Source of the DNA: Capronia americana
Lineage: Eukaryota > Ascomycota > Eurotiomycetes > Chaetothyriales > Herpotrichiellaceae
NCBI GenBank assembly: GCA_016110215.1
Contig: JADWQD010000003.1
Coordinates: forward strand, 2,232,001 to 2,296,000
Direction: 5' to 3'
Length of the DNA: 64,000 bases
In this document: in pieces, positions 45,346 to 53,650 of the stretch
How positions within the stretch are numbered: position 1 is the first letter of the stretch
Layout: each line of letters opens with the position of its first letter
Made by a program: the position numbers and the translations under genes
Notes under the pieces: generated by a model
The model's database searches: none
Told to the model about the DNA's origin: nothing
What the model saw: only the letters and a program-made list of their open reading frames with translations

Positions 45346-46975
45346 ATGACAATGACCAATAACGCTTCCACACCTGCACGGGGAGGCTTGTCACTGTACG
45401 CAAACCTCCTCGACCCGAAAGGGGCTGCGCCTGGCACCATCTCCAGTGCCCCTGTCTCGTACAAACCACCCGAGGGCTCGCCCGAACAAGATGAAGCTGT
45501 GAAGAAACAGCAAGCACTCGCTGGTACATTATTCGTCGTAAGGACCTCGAGGTTTGCAGAATAGATATGCTCACGGATTTGCCATGCTTTCGTGTGATAC
45601 ACAGCCTCTCTGAGATTCCAACCTACCAAAAGACCCCAAGTCGCGGCTCAAAAAGCAAAAGCAAAAGCCATCGCCAGCAAATTCTCCGTCCCGCCGCCTG
45701 CCACCACACCGGCTCCTGCTACAGAAGCCACTGGCACTGGTGCTACAGATCCTCTGGCTCCTCAGCCTGCTGCACCCAGAACCACCATCGCCGACTGGAC
45801 CGCCACTGCTTCAGATGACGAAGATGTCAGCCATTTCTACACGGAGAAGCGCCCACGCGGGGGCCGCAAGAAGCGCAAGAAGAACAAGGAAGCAGCTCCG
45901 GTGACGCAAAATTGGGATGACATCTACGACCCCAGTAGGCCAAACAACTATGAAGAGTACAAGCACAGTGAGGAGAAGATTCGCGAGGTGAGGGAATGGA
46001 AAGATCTACTGTATAGGCATCGAATGAAACAGAAAGATTACAGCGACTCTGAAGACGATGGATACAGGCGTCCCATGAACAGTAAAGACCGCACCACTTG
46101 TACCCTGATGTTGCTGACGTGTTGCAGAACAATTCGCTCCACCTCCCATGACGTTCGCTCCGCCACCCAACCTGAACGATGAGAGTCCCCCTCCACCGCC
46201 TCCGCCTGCTGATATTCCAGATGACCCAACTGGAGAGGACGCATACTTACGTCGACTGCGGTTGACACAAACCCAAACGCCGCCGACAGGGCAAATATCA
46301 CGCGCACCGGTACGGTATAATTCGCCTTTGGCACCGGAGGCCATCCCAGCATCAGAAGAACAGCTCGAAAAGAAGCTTGCAGACTCCAACGCTGCCGACA
46401 GCGAGGATGCTGATCAACCTCGATCCAAGCGTCCTGGCCAAGGAGGGTTTGCAGAACGTCTCATGGCCAAATATGGCTGGAGCAAGGGTCAAGGCCTCGG
46501 AGCCCAGGGCACCGGCATCATCAACCCGCTCTATGCCAAAGCTGATAAGCGCAAGAAGAGGGCTGACGCTGAAGGCGGAGGTTACGCTACGCCTGCAGGG
46601 ACCGGCAAGATCCTCGGCGGCCAGAAATCCAAGACTGCTGAAGCGGAAGAAGGAAAGTTTGGAGCCATGTCTGAAGTCATTCGACTAGAAAGCATGCTGA
46701 CTGGTTTGGATCTGGATGACGAGCTTGCGCGGGGTGAGGGAGGGATCATGCAAGAAATCGGTGAGGAATGCGGTGACAAGTATGGCAGTGTCGAGCGAGT
46801 TTACATTCACCGACCAGAGAGCGAGGAGGAGGAAGCGTTGGTTTTTGTGCATTTTGTGAGCCAATTGAGTGCTCTTCGGGCAGTCAATGCGCTGGAGGGC
46901 AGGATCTTCAATGGCAACCCCATCAAGGCCAAGTTCTGGCCTAAGGAGAAGTTCGATGGAGGACAGTACTTCTGA
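45346..46975 (+). CDS. SPF45-type splicing factor (G-patch plus UHM/RRM)
   Basis: Spliceosome-associated protein of the SPF45/RBM17 family. Three exons, 45346-45523, 45605-46081 and 46128-46975, with 81 and 46 bp introns, give 500 residues. The N-terminus (GGLSLYANLLDP) and the WDDIYDPSRPNNYEEYKHSE block match the family. A proline run precedes the G-patch GFAERLMAKYGWSKGQGLGA, which ends in GIINPLYAK. The C-terminal RRM variant (QEIGEECGDKYGSVERVYIH to IKAKFWPKEKFDGGQYF) contains GRIFNGN, whose R-x-F motif marks a U2AF-homology motif that binds tryptophan-containing ULM peptides in SF1, U2AF65 or SF3b155. Lysine/arginine-rich KRPRGGRKKRKKNK is a likely nuclear signal. The first donor (GTACAT) is weak but required for phase. 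Confidence 0.94.
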
Positions 46976-47270
46976 CCTTGATACTAGGGGGGCCACCCAA
47001 CAGTTTGGATAGCGTGCAGTGCGGTCATCAGATGTGCAAATTGAACAATGTTGCAGCGGCATCCTCCGTCATGAACGATTGGCTGCAAGTTGTACAGCAA
47101 GACACGCTCAGGGGCGCAGACGCGCGCAGCGCATTTCGTCATTGACACAGTTGGAGTCCCCAGAGACTCGCTGTTGTAACAAACACCAGAATCCACACCG
47201 ACATACTTTGTAGTCCTTTGTCGTTCTTTCGCAGCTCGCTTCACCAGTGTCGGTCACAGCATTATTTAAC
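46976..47270. promoter_or_regulatory. Short spacer before RTT106
   Basis: About 295 bp between two rightward genes, holding the SPF45 3' end and the Rtt106 promoter. No specific site stands out. Confidence 0.4.
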
Positions 47271-48875
47271 ATGTCTGGCCGCGACACAATAGACCGTGCC
47301 TTTGCCCGCGATTCAGCATTACGCAAAAGGGTATACGAAGCAATCGGTAAGCCCGTCAGGACTGCTCCAGAGGCTCACTATTCACTGACACTAATTGTGC
47401 CGCCAGACGCGACCCCTCAACAAGCACCGCTATTCGAGGACATTGCGAACTATCATCTAACCTCGGTGTCCGCTGGCACTGTCGACGACGAGCCGGCCTC
47501 CAAGAGACGCAAATTCCCCAATGGCGCGACGACCCTCCCCATCACGCCCGCACAGAAAGATCAGCCCCGTGAAGTTGTGCTCGAGGCCAGAGACATCTCC
47601 TTCTCCCTGCCTCAACGCAAGAAGCTACACCTGGGCATAGCGCAATATGGCAACGACATTCACGGCGCGGAAACCACGTTCGCCGTCTTCACCAGGAATC
47701 CCGCCACCAACGAAGTCGACATGGAAGTCCCCTTGGCGCAGTTCGCCTATACGCTGAGGCTCCCCGTACCAGAAAAGGCGGCCAAACAGTATAACTTCGT
47801 TCTGCTCCCTAGGGCGGGCGTCCCCGTGGAACCCATCATATGGAGCGTCAACGCCGGGCCCCTGAAATCATGCACCATCCCCAACGCCCAGTTCGCCAAA
47901 GTGGCCGCCGGTCCTGACGACGTGCTCGAAAGTGCCCTCGGTTTTGTCCTGCGGCAGTCCAACACCAGCCTCTCCCTTCCCAACCCCGCCGAATTCTACA
48001 GCGCGACGCCGGAGTCGCATCGCAAGGGCGACAAGGCGTACCACGTCAAGGCGTTCCGTGGCAGCAAGGACGGGTATCTGTTCTTCTTGAGCAACGGGAT
48101 TTTCTTCGGGTTCAAGAAACCTCTCGCCTTCTTTGCCTTCGATGACGTGGAGAGTATTTCCTACACGTCCGTATTACAACGAACTTTCAACCTGAACATC
48201 GCATATCGAACGAGCGGCGCTGACGGGGCGGATGCGGACGCAAATGCCATTCACGAGGTAGAGTTCTCGATGCTCGACCAGGCGGATTTTGCGGGCATCG
48301 ATGAATACGTAAAGAGGCACGGTCTGCAGGACGCAAGCCTTGCAGAGGCTAGACGGGCGAAGAAGTTAACAAACGCGAAGTCAAATTCGGTACAGAATGG
48401 CGAGCCTGCTTCCGGGGAAGGAGAAGACGGAGACAGCCGCACCGAGCTACAAAAGGCGCAACAGCAACTTGACGATGAAGAAGACGAGGAGGAAGAGGAC
48501 TACGATCCCGGCAGCGAAGGCGAAAGTGACGGGAGTGGCTCCTCGGACGACGACGACGACGAGTACGATCGCGAATATGAGCGGCAGAGGAAGAAGTCAA
48601 AAGGCAAAGACCTGGTCAAGGAAGAGCTAGGCAGTGAGGCCGAGGACGTCAGCGTGACGGAGGACGAGGATGAAGACGATGGCGGAGGCGAGGAGGAAGA
48701 TGGTGGTGAAGACGAGCACGGTGAGGGAAACGACCAAGAAGAGGATGGAGAGACTGAGAACCACAACCCCGGCGCACGCCCTGGAAAGGCCACCATCGCG
48801 TCGATTCCCTCCCATGACGGTGGCTGGATATACCAAGAAAGCATGCCCGACCCAGACGACGAGGACCAGCTGTAA
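47271..48875 (+). CDS. rtt106: Histone chaperone Rtt106
   Basis: Nuclear chaperone that deposits H3-H4, preferring H3 acetylated at K56, during replication and in silencing. Exons 47271-47346 and 47407-48875 give 514 residues; the 60 bp intron restores RVYEAIDATPQQAPLFEDIA, the family's N-terminal helix. The intron length is divisible by three and lacks stops, so an unspliced 534-residue product is also open. The tandem PH region spans about residues 70-360, with AYHVKAFRGSKDGYLFFLSN, GIFFGFKKPLAFFAFDDVES and the EVEFSMLDQADFAGIDEYV segment. The C-terminal 130 residues are highly acidic, the usual histone-binding tail. The ATG at 47271 (MSGRDTIDRAF) is preferred; the frame upstream has no other ATG. 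Confidence 0.95.
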   Translation: MSGRDTIDRAFARDSALRKRVYEAIGKPVRTAPEAHYSLTLIVPPDATPQQAPLFEDIANYHLTSVSAGTVDDEPASKRRKFPNGATTLPITPAQKDQPREVVLEARDISFSLPQRKKLHLGIAQYGNDIHGAETTFAVFTRNPATNEVDMEVPLAQFAYTLRLPVPEKAAKQYNFVLLPRAGVPVEPIIWSVNAGPLKSCTIPNAQFAKVAAGPDDVLESALGFVLRQSNTSLSLPNPAEFYSATPESHRKGDKAYHVKAFRGSKDGYLFFLSNGIFFGFKKPLAFFAFDDVESISYTSVLQRTFNLNIAYRTSGADGADADANAIHEVEFSMLDQADFAGIDEYVKRHGLQDASLAEARRAKKLTNAKSNSVQNGEPASGEGEDGDSRTELQKAQQQLDDEEDEEEEDYDPGSEGESDGSGSSDDDDDEYDREYERQRKKSKGKDLVKEELGSEAEDVSVTEDEDEDDGGGEEEDGGEDEHGEGNDQEEDGETENHNPGARPGKATIASIPSHDGGWIYQESMPDPDDEDQL

Positions 48876-49042
48876 TGTTGGATATCTATGTGGTACGAGG
48901 AATGCTAGTCGGGCCGAATACGTGGTAGTGTACGAGATGTATGCCAGTATGCGCCGGTTGTTCACGAATCTGATGAAGAAATGCCTCCGCGCAAAATCAA
49001 ATCACGTACAGCGTACGACATAGGACCCCTGATTTCCGTCGG

Positions 49043-49076
49043 AACAGAGCAGAACAGAGCAGAACAGAACAGAACA
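49043..49076. repeat. AACAG/AGCAG pentanucleotide tract
   Basis: About six pentamers alternating AACAG and AGCAG, immediately 3' of the Rtt106 gene. Confidence 0.85.
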
Positions 49077-49414
49077 AAGGGTATGATTCCAGCTCACCTA
49101 GAGTGTGAGACCTCAAGTTTTCAATCCATGTTCAGCCACCAGCCACCCAGCTGGCCCCTGCACCAACACTGACACGGGCACCAAAGCGGCACCCGCACCG
49201 GCACTCGATATATCTGCCTGTGCCATTTCGTCGGTTTACCAGTTTCTCAAAGGTTGAAGTTAACCGAGCGAGCCTCCTTTCCTTTGTTTTCTTTCAGTCC
49301 ACCAAGTTTCCCAAAAAAAAAGTCGAGCAAGCGAGCGAGTCTTCTTGCGTTGCTTGTGTTATGCAGCACCCTTCACTGGGTACTAAGTAACAGCACGTGG
49401 AGACGATGTAGAGC

Positions 49415-49555
49415 ATAGGATAGGATATGACATGATATAATGACACGACACGACAATTGACATGAAATCTGATGTGATGTGATGTACATTTTATATGATG
49501 GGATAGGATGTGCATTTTATATGATATGATATAGTGTGACGCGACGTGATATGAC
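49415..49555. repeat. Degenerate GATAT/GACAT/GATGT low-complexity block
   Basis: About 140 bp built of GAT- and GAC-led pentamers. It includes two near-copies of a longer unit, TGTACATTTTATATGAT and TGTGCATTTTATATGAT, about 30 bp apart, which suggests local duplication on top of pentamer slippage. Confidence 0.75.
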
Positions 49556-49815
49556 CAACGGATCGAAAACCTCAAGCACCAGATAAGACGCGCGAGAGCC
49601 ATATGGCGAAAGACTGTCCATCCGTCCACAGTATCTCATTGACGCCTGGGTGACGCCTGATTTATGAACAGCTTGGTAATCCCCGTATGGTTGTACACGG
49701 CTGCGGCTGCGACTGGGACGGGCAACAGTCTCCCTTCACTGTTGTCGCCGAGTTCGAATCACTCAGGTACTGTATATACATAGCCGGAACTCATCGGCTC
49801 CCCCTCCTCGACAAG

Positions 49816-51156
49816 TCAAGGCCCAGCGCTGACGACCCGCTCTATCGCCGACGCGATGATCTCCCTAGTCAAGGCATCGACTTCCCCCCTGCCCACCTGT
49901 CTGGCGATCTCCTCGACCAACAACCTCCCAAACCGCCTGGCCCACCAGACCCTGTGGCCGAGCTGCTCCACCACGGCGCCCCAGACCATCAGGACCAGCA
50001 ACGCGACGTGATCCCCGTCCTGGATGGCCGCGACGTACTCGTCCCCAGCCATGTTCAGCCATCCCAGTATATACGCCTGATAGCTCGGGTCGACGGGCCC
50101 GTTACATCTGGCGAAATACTGCTCTAATATGCCGATGGCTTTCTTGCACGCCTCGAAGGATTTCACGTGCTGAACCCTCGCTTCATACGGCTCGCCGACC
50201 GTGCTTGTCAGCCGCCGCTCGTTGACTTCGTTCAGCCTGGCCAGCATGGCCGTCGAGGGCGAATCGACCGGCACGCGGGGGAGATCGTCGAAGCGGGTGA
50301 GTTTCAGCACGTAGGGGTTCGAGGCGAGGTATTGCTCGCCCGCGTCGCCGAGCACGGTGCCGCATCCGCGAATGAGTTGGTAGTGCGTCAAGGTGTTTTG
50401 CACCATGCCGGTCGATTGTTGCGAGTCGGAGTTGAACTGCGCCGACGCCATGGCCAGAACCATTAGCATCATCGAAAATGTCAGCACCGGCTCGTAGCTG
50501 TCGTTGCTGGGATGGTGGTGGTCCAAGTGGACCCGCTGGAGGTGGTGGCGGAACGTGCTGAGCGCGAGAGTCTGGTACTCTGTCGCCGCATTGACGTAGT
50601 GGTCGCGATTTTGCCCCGACGAGGCGCTGGAGCTGGAGCTGGCGGCTTCGAACGCCGTCAGGCTCAAGAGACCGTTGAGTACAAAGTCATAGCTCAGTGC
50701 CCATGTAGGCACTTTATTGCGCCAGACATGCTCATCCCCGGCAGCCGGAGTGCACATGCTCTTGTGAGTGACCGTCGACCACCGATGCATGAGTTGGAGC
50801 TCCAGCAGGCGCGTACTGCTTGGAAACACCGGTTCCTCGAGCTGTGAGTCGCCATCGGTGCCAGCCAGGGCCGGATTACCGTTCTTTGACGACGAGGTGT
50901 CTTGCTGAAGATGCGACGCCAGAATACCGTTCTTCGACAACGAGGTGTCCTGCTGAAGTTTCGGCGGCGCCGGAATACCGTTACCTGAAGTCGAGATGTC
51001 TTGCTGAACACCCGGTGCCGGACCGGGATACGTACAGGCGGTCCCTCTCAACCTGCATCGCTCACACGGCGGCCCGTCCTCCCGACATTTGATGTGTGCT
51101 TGTTTGCAGGACAGGCAGCCACGCCGGCTTTTCTGGTGCGAGCGGCGCGGAGGCAT
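49816..51156 (-). CDS. Zn2Cys6 fungal transcription factor
   Basis: Nuclear DNA-binding regulator, single exon, 446 residues. The zinc cluster lies at residues 14-41, CLSCKQAHIKC followed by CERCRLRGTAC, with the basic leader RRSHQKSRRG and the C-x2-C-x6-C-x6-C-x2-C-x6-C spacing. Right after it come three tandem imperfect units beginning QQD (residues 51-99). The remainder matches the fungal-specific factor region commonly found with sterol-uptake-type (Upc2-like) clusters: PSSTRLLELQLMHRW near residue 120, WALSYDFVLNGLLSLTAFEA, and RGCGTVLGD. Such proteins often regulate lipid or local metabolic genes, but no pathway is clustered here, so the target is unknown. The start ATG at 51156 gives the conserved short leader. 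Confidence 0.92.
   Translation of the reverse strand: MPPRRSHQKSRRGCLSCKQAHIKCREDGPPCERCRLRGTACTYPGPAPGVQQDISTSGNGIPAPPKLQQDTSLSKNGILASHLQQDTSSSKNGNPALAGTDGDSQLEEPVFPSSTRLLELQLMHRWSTVTHKSMCTPAAGDEHVWRNKVPTWALSYDFVLNGLLSLTAFEAASSSSSASSGQNRDHYVNAATEYQTLALSTFRHHLQRVHLDHHHPSNDSYEPVLTFSMMLMVLAMASAQFNSDSQQSTGMVQNTLTHYQLIRGCGTVLGDAGEQYLASNPYVLKLTRFDDLPRVPVDSPSTAMLARLNEVNERRLTSTVGEPYEARVQHVKSFEACKKAIGILEQYFARCNGPVDPSYQAYILGWLNMAGDEYVAAIQDGDHVALLVLMVWGAVVEQLGHRVWWARRFGRLLVEEIARQVGRGEVDALTREIIASAIERVVSAGP
50860..51006 (-). repeat. Three tandem 48-51 bp units inside the Zn2Cys6 gene
   Basis: The units encode QQDISTSGNGIPAPPKL, QQDTSLSKNGILASHL and QQDTSSSKNGNPALAG. Nucleotide similarity between units is high, which points to recent slippage or duplication. 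Confidence 0.85.
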
Positions 51157-51521
51157 TGCCCCCTGGCCTGGCTGCTACGGTATTGTACTCGCTTGGCGTG
51201 CCCACGACTAACGGGTTCGTGTGATTGAGACGTGGAGTCGATCAACTCGAAGCAATACGAATGGAAGAAGATCGTGTCTCACACATTGAGAATACGAAAC
51301 TCGAATACGTCGTACACTAGCAAATACGGGGCCAATGGATGAAGCGACTTGGCAGCGCTACATCTTATTGGGAAAAGCGCCATTGTCAAGGGGGCCCCTG
51401 GGCAGGAGGAGGAGGACAAGGAGGAGGCTTGGCCTCAGGAAGATGGGTATAAAGCTTCCCGTATGGCAAGACTGCTGATGATTCTCTGTCGAGCTCCATC
51501 TCCCACGACTCTTACGCAATC
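51157..51521. promoter_or_regulatory. Divergent promoter, Zn2Cys6 and small membrane protein
   Basis: A 365 bp region between two outward start codons. A purine-rich stretch lies at about 51400-51430. No specific site stands out. Confidence 0.4.
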
Positions 51522-51950
51522 ATGGCAGGGTTATCACCTCGCATGGCTCTTTTTAAGCTGCCTCTCAACTACGGCTTATCCAAATCCAGCGTCAGGTATG
51601 GACTTCATTCACCGATACGGCGTCCAGTTATGACTCGTTCCTCGTTTATCCGACCCTTCAGTGAACGAAGTTCGCAGTTCCAGCATCAGAATAGCCGTTC
51701 GGATATCGATAAGACCGCTCGGCCGCACGCGAACTCAGAGATCCCTCATCCGTCCTTCAGCTTCGCCGACTTGGGAGCGACCCGTACCGTCAAGATAACC
51801 GTCCTTGTTGCACTCAGCATCTTCGGAACGTTGGAGACGATCTTCTGGGCCAAGGCGTTGTGGCGATATTTTGTGCCGCCCGAGTCGTCCGCGTCCTCGG
51901 CCTCGTCAAATGACGGCTCTTCGCCGCAACCGGCCGCCGATGATAGATGA
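51522..51950 (+). CDS. Small membrane protein, probably mitochondrial
   Basis: Single exon, 142 residues. The first 55 residues are basic and hydroxylated with no acid before residue 48 (MAGLSPRMALFKLPLNYGL, then RPVMTRSSFIRPF), as in a mitochondrial presequence. A block IPHPSFSFADLGATRTVKIT leads into one transmembrane segment, about residues 96-117 (VLVALSIFGTLETIFWAKALW), and the C-terminus is a short Ser-rich tail. The TVKITVL...ETIFWAKALWRYF segment looks conserved and resembles small inner-membrane proteins of fungi that I cannot name. Function is unknown; location is inferred from the presequence. Confidence 0.75.
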   Translation: MAGLSPRMALFKLPLNYGLSKSSVRYGLHSPIRRPVMTRSSFIRPFSERSSQFQHQNSRSDIDKTARPHANSEIPHPSFSFADLGATRTVKITVLVALSIFGTLETIFWAKALWRYFVPPESSASSASSNDGSSPQPAADDR

Positions 51951-52066
51951 GAGCTGTCGGGACGGGGTCTTTGTCGGCAGCAGAAACAAGTTTTGCACAA
52001 GAGGAGTGTACAATATGGCTGGCGCACGGCGCTCATTGGGATGCTGCGCATGTTGATGTTCGAGTG

Positions 52067-53310
52067 CTATCCTTCAGAGGCTGACTTCCTGCCACGGTCC
52101 AAATGCTTCTCAATCTTTGCCAGTATCTCTTTAACTCGAGAATGCTTGGGGAGGACATCATCAACTCCTGCATTATACGCCTCTTTGATCAGCTCGGCGC
52201 GAGCGTTGGCGGTAGTGGCAATGTGCCTCTGAAGGACCCCCTTTGCTGCAGTTGGCAGATCCCTCGAGTACATGTTAGCCCATCCATTACTGGCATCTCC
52301 ACGTCCATCAGAATGCAATCAATGTCGATGCGGACATTCGCGATCGCTCGCTCGTCCCTTTCGACCGGTTTGCAGTCGTGCCAAATCTTGATACGCTCCA
52401 AGAACTCCAGAGCCTCAGAACCATGTTTGGCGTTATGTACCGTGTACCCTGCCCTTTCGAGCTGTTTCGTAAGCATCTGCGAATTGATGATGTTGTCTTC
52501 GACCAGGAGCAACCGTGGCCCATCATGTCCGGTGGCGACTGTTCCGAAAGGGCGAATCGGTAGATCGGTCTTCGAACGCGACCAAGATGGCTGCTCTGCG
52601 ACTGGCAGGAACCGTGGAGATCGAGGAGGCTAAGCATGATCATCCTAGCCGGCCGCTTTATGTGCTTTGACATAGAATGCAAACATACTGCCCTTTCCGG
52701 GCTCAGTTACTACGCCGATTTGCCCGCCCATAGAGTCTGTGAGCTCTCTTGAAATGAATAATCCAAGTCCTGGTCCGCCGTACTTGAAGTGCGTTTTCTT
52801 CGTTCCTTGTTGAAAACGGTGAATGAGTCGATCAATTTCTTCCTGTTCCATCCCCTTCCCATTGTCGGAAACGGGGAAGAGGAGATTGATGGCGCCCCCA
52901 TCACCTCTTTCGGGAGAGGACACCGGAGGCCGCCGCTTTTGATTCGTGGGGAACCAGACAATATGGTCGATCTAGGGCACTGGACCGAGGGGGACAGATC
53001 TTCGTACGGTGATCTTGTGGACTGGTTCAAGCTTCGTAAATTTGATAGCGAAGATTCGAGTCAGACGCGCCGGATCCGCAGAGACGCAGTCTACCTCCTG
53101 TGTTCCACGAGTTTGGTCTGCGATATTCTCCGGCTGGATTTCAAACATGAATTGGGAATCTTGGTCGTCCACAAGAAGCGATACCTGGAGGGTTTGGCTC
53201 AGCGCTGACTGGCTGAACAACAGGCTCGATCGGTCACTGCTGTCTACACACTTGGTCCACAGAGACCGGCCTATCGAGCCTCCTCTAGCGAGCGGAGAAG
53301 TGGTTCTCAA
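52067..53310 (-). pseudogene. Hybrid histidine kinase/response regulator relic
   Basis: A decayed two-component kinase, read leftward. A first piece (53310-52975) carries the end of the dimerisation/ATPase boundary, with DPARLTRIFAIKFTKLEP, where an internal segment expected at the N box is missing. A TAG stop lies at 52974-52972. The frame then continues with GGAINLLFPVSDNGKGM (G1 box), a QQGTKKTHFKYGGPGLGLF segment (F and G2 boxes) and GGQIGVVTEPGKGSMFAFYV, and meets a second stop at 52645-52647. The receiver follows in the same frame: LLLVEDNIINSQML, then the phospho-acceptor Asp in CILMDVEMPVMDGLTC. A frameshift near 52220-52230 moves the rest (TTANARAELIKEAYNAGVDD, ending KSASEG) to another frame. 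No PAS domain or phospho-histidine H box is found upstream. The lesions are too many to be introns. Confidence 0.85.
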
Positions 53311-53650
53311 GGCAAACAGAAGTATTTGTTATAGAATACGAGGTACTCCATATCCTATATCAGTATTCACTGGCCCGTGTCGCTGAGCAAAGTCCACCTG
53401 GAGATGAGTCTTTCGCATTGACGAGCAAACATAAAGTCTGCTTGGCGAGGAGCGGGCATATGTCAGGCACCGCGAAGATAGATAGCTATGTACAGGTCTC
53501 TGTCCCAGCTTGCGCGCCTCCGTTTATCCAAGTCCCCTCGCTAATGCACTCCAGCCTTGTCCACCCGATTAAGAAGTTGCTGTTACCACAAACTCCTGCG
53601 CATGCTGGTCAAACAGCTCTTGAGAAGGTAGAAGTCTAACAGTGGCGAAT
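53311..53650. other. Intergenic, upstream of the kinase relic
   Basis: No kinase N-terminal coding sequence is recognisable here, so the relic was truncated or has decayed beyond recognition. The 3' end of the Ahc1-like gene borders it. Confidence 0.5.

Larger units (their letters stand above)
48876..49815. other. Convergent intergenic region with low-complexity tracts
   Basis: Separates the 3' ends of Rtt106 and the Zn2Cys6 gene. It carries two simple-sequence tracts (listed separately) and no gene. Confidence 0.55.

Noticed and set aside
47247..47270. Upstream GTG extension of Rtt106
   Set aside because: Not a plausible eukaryotic start; the ATG at 47271 begins the conserved N-terminus.
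49740..49780. AGTTCGAATC, which resembles a tRNA B box
   Set aside because: No acceptor stem, A box or cloverleaf could be folded around it.
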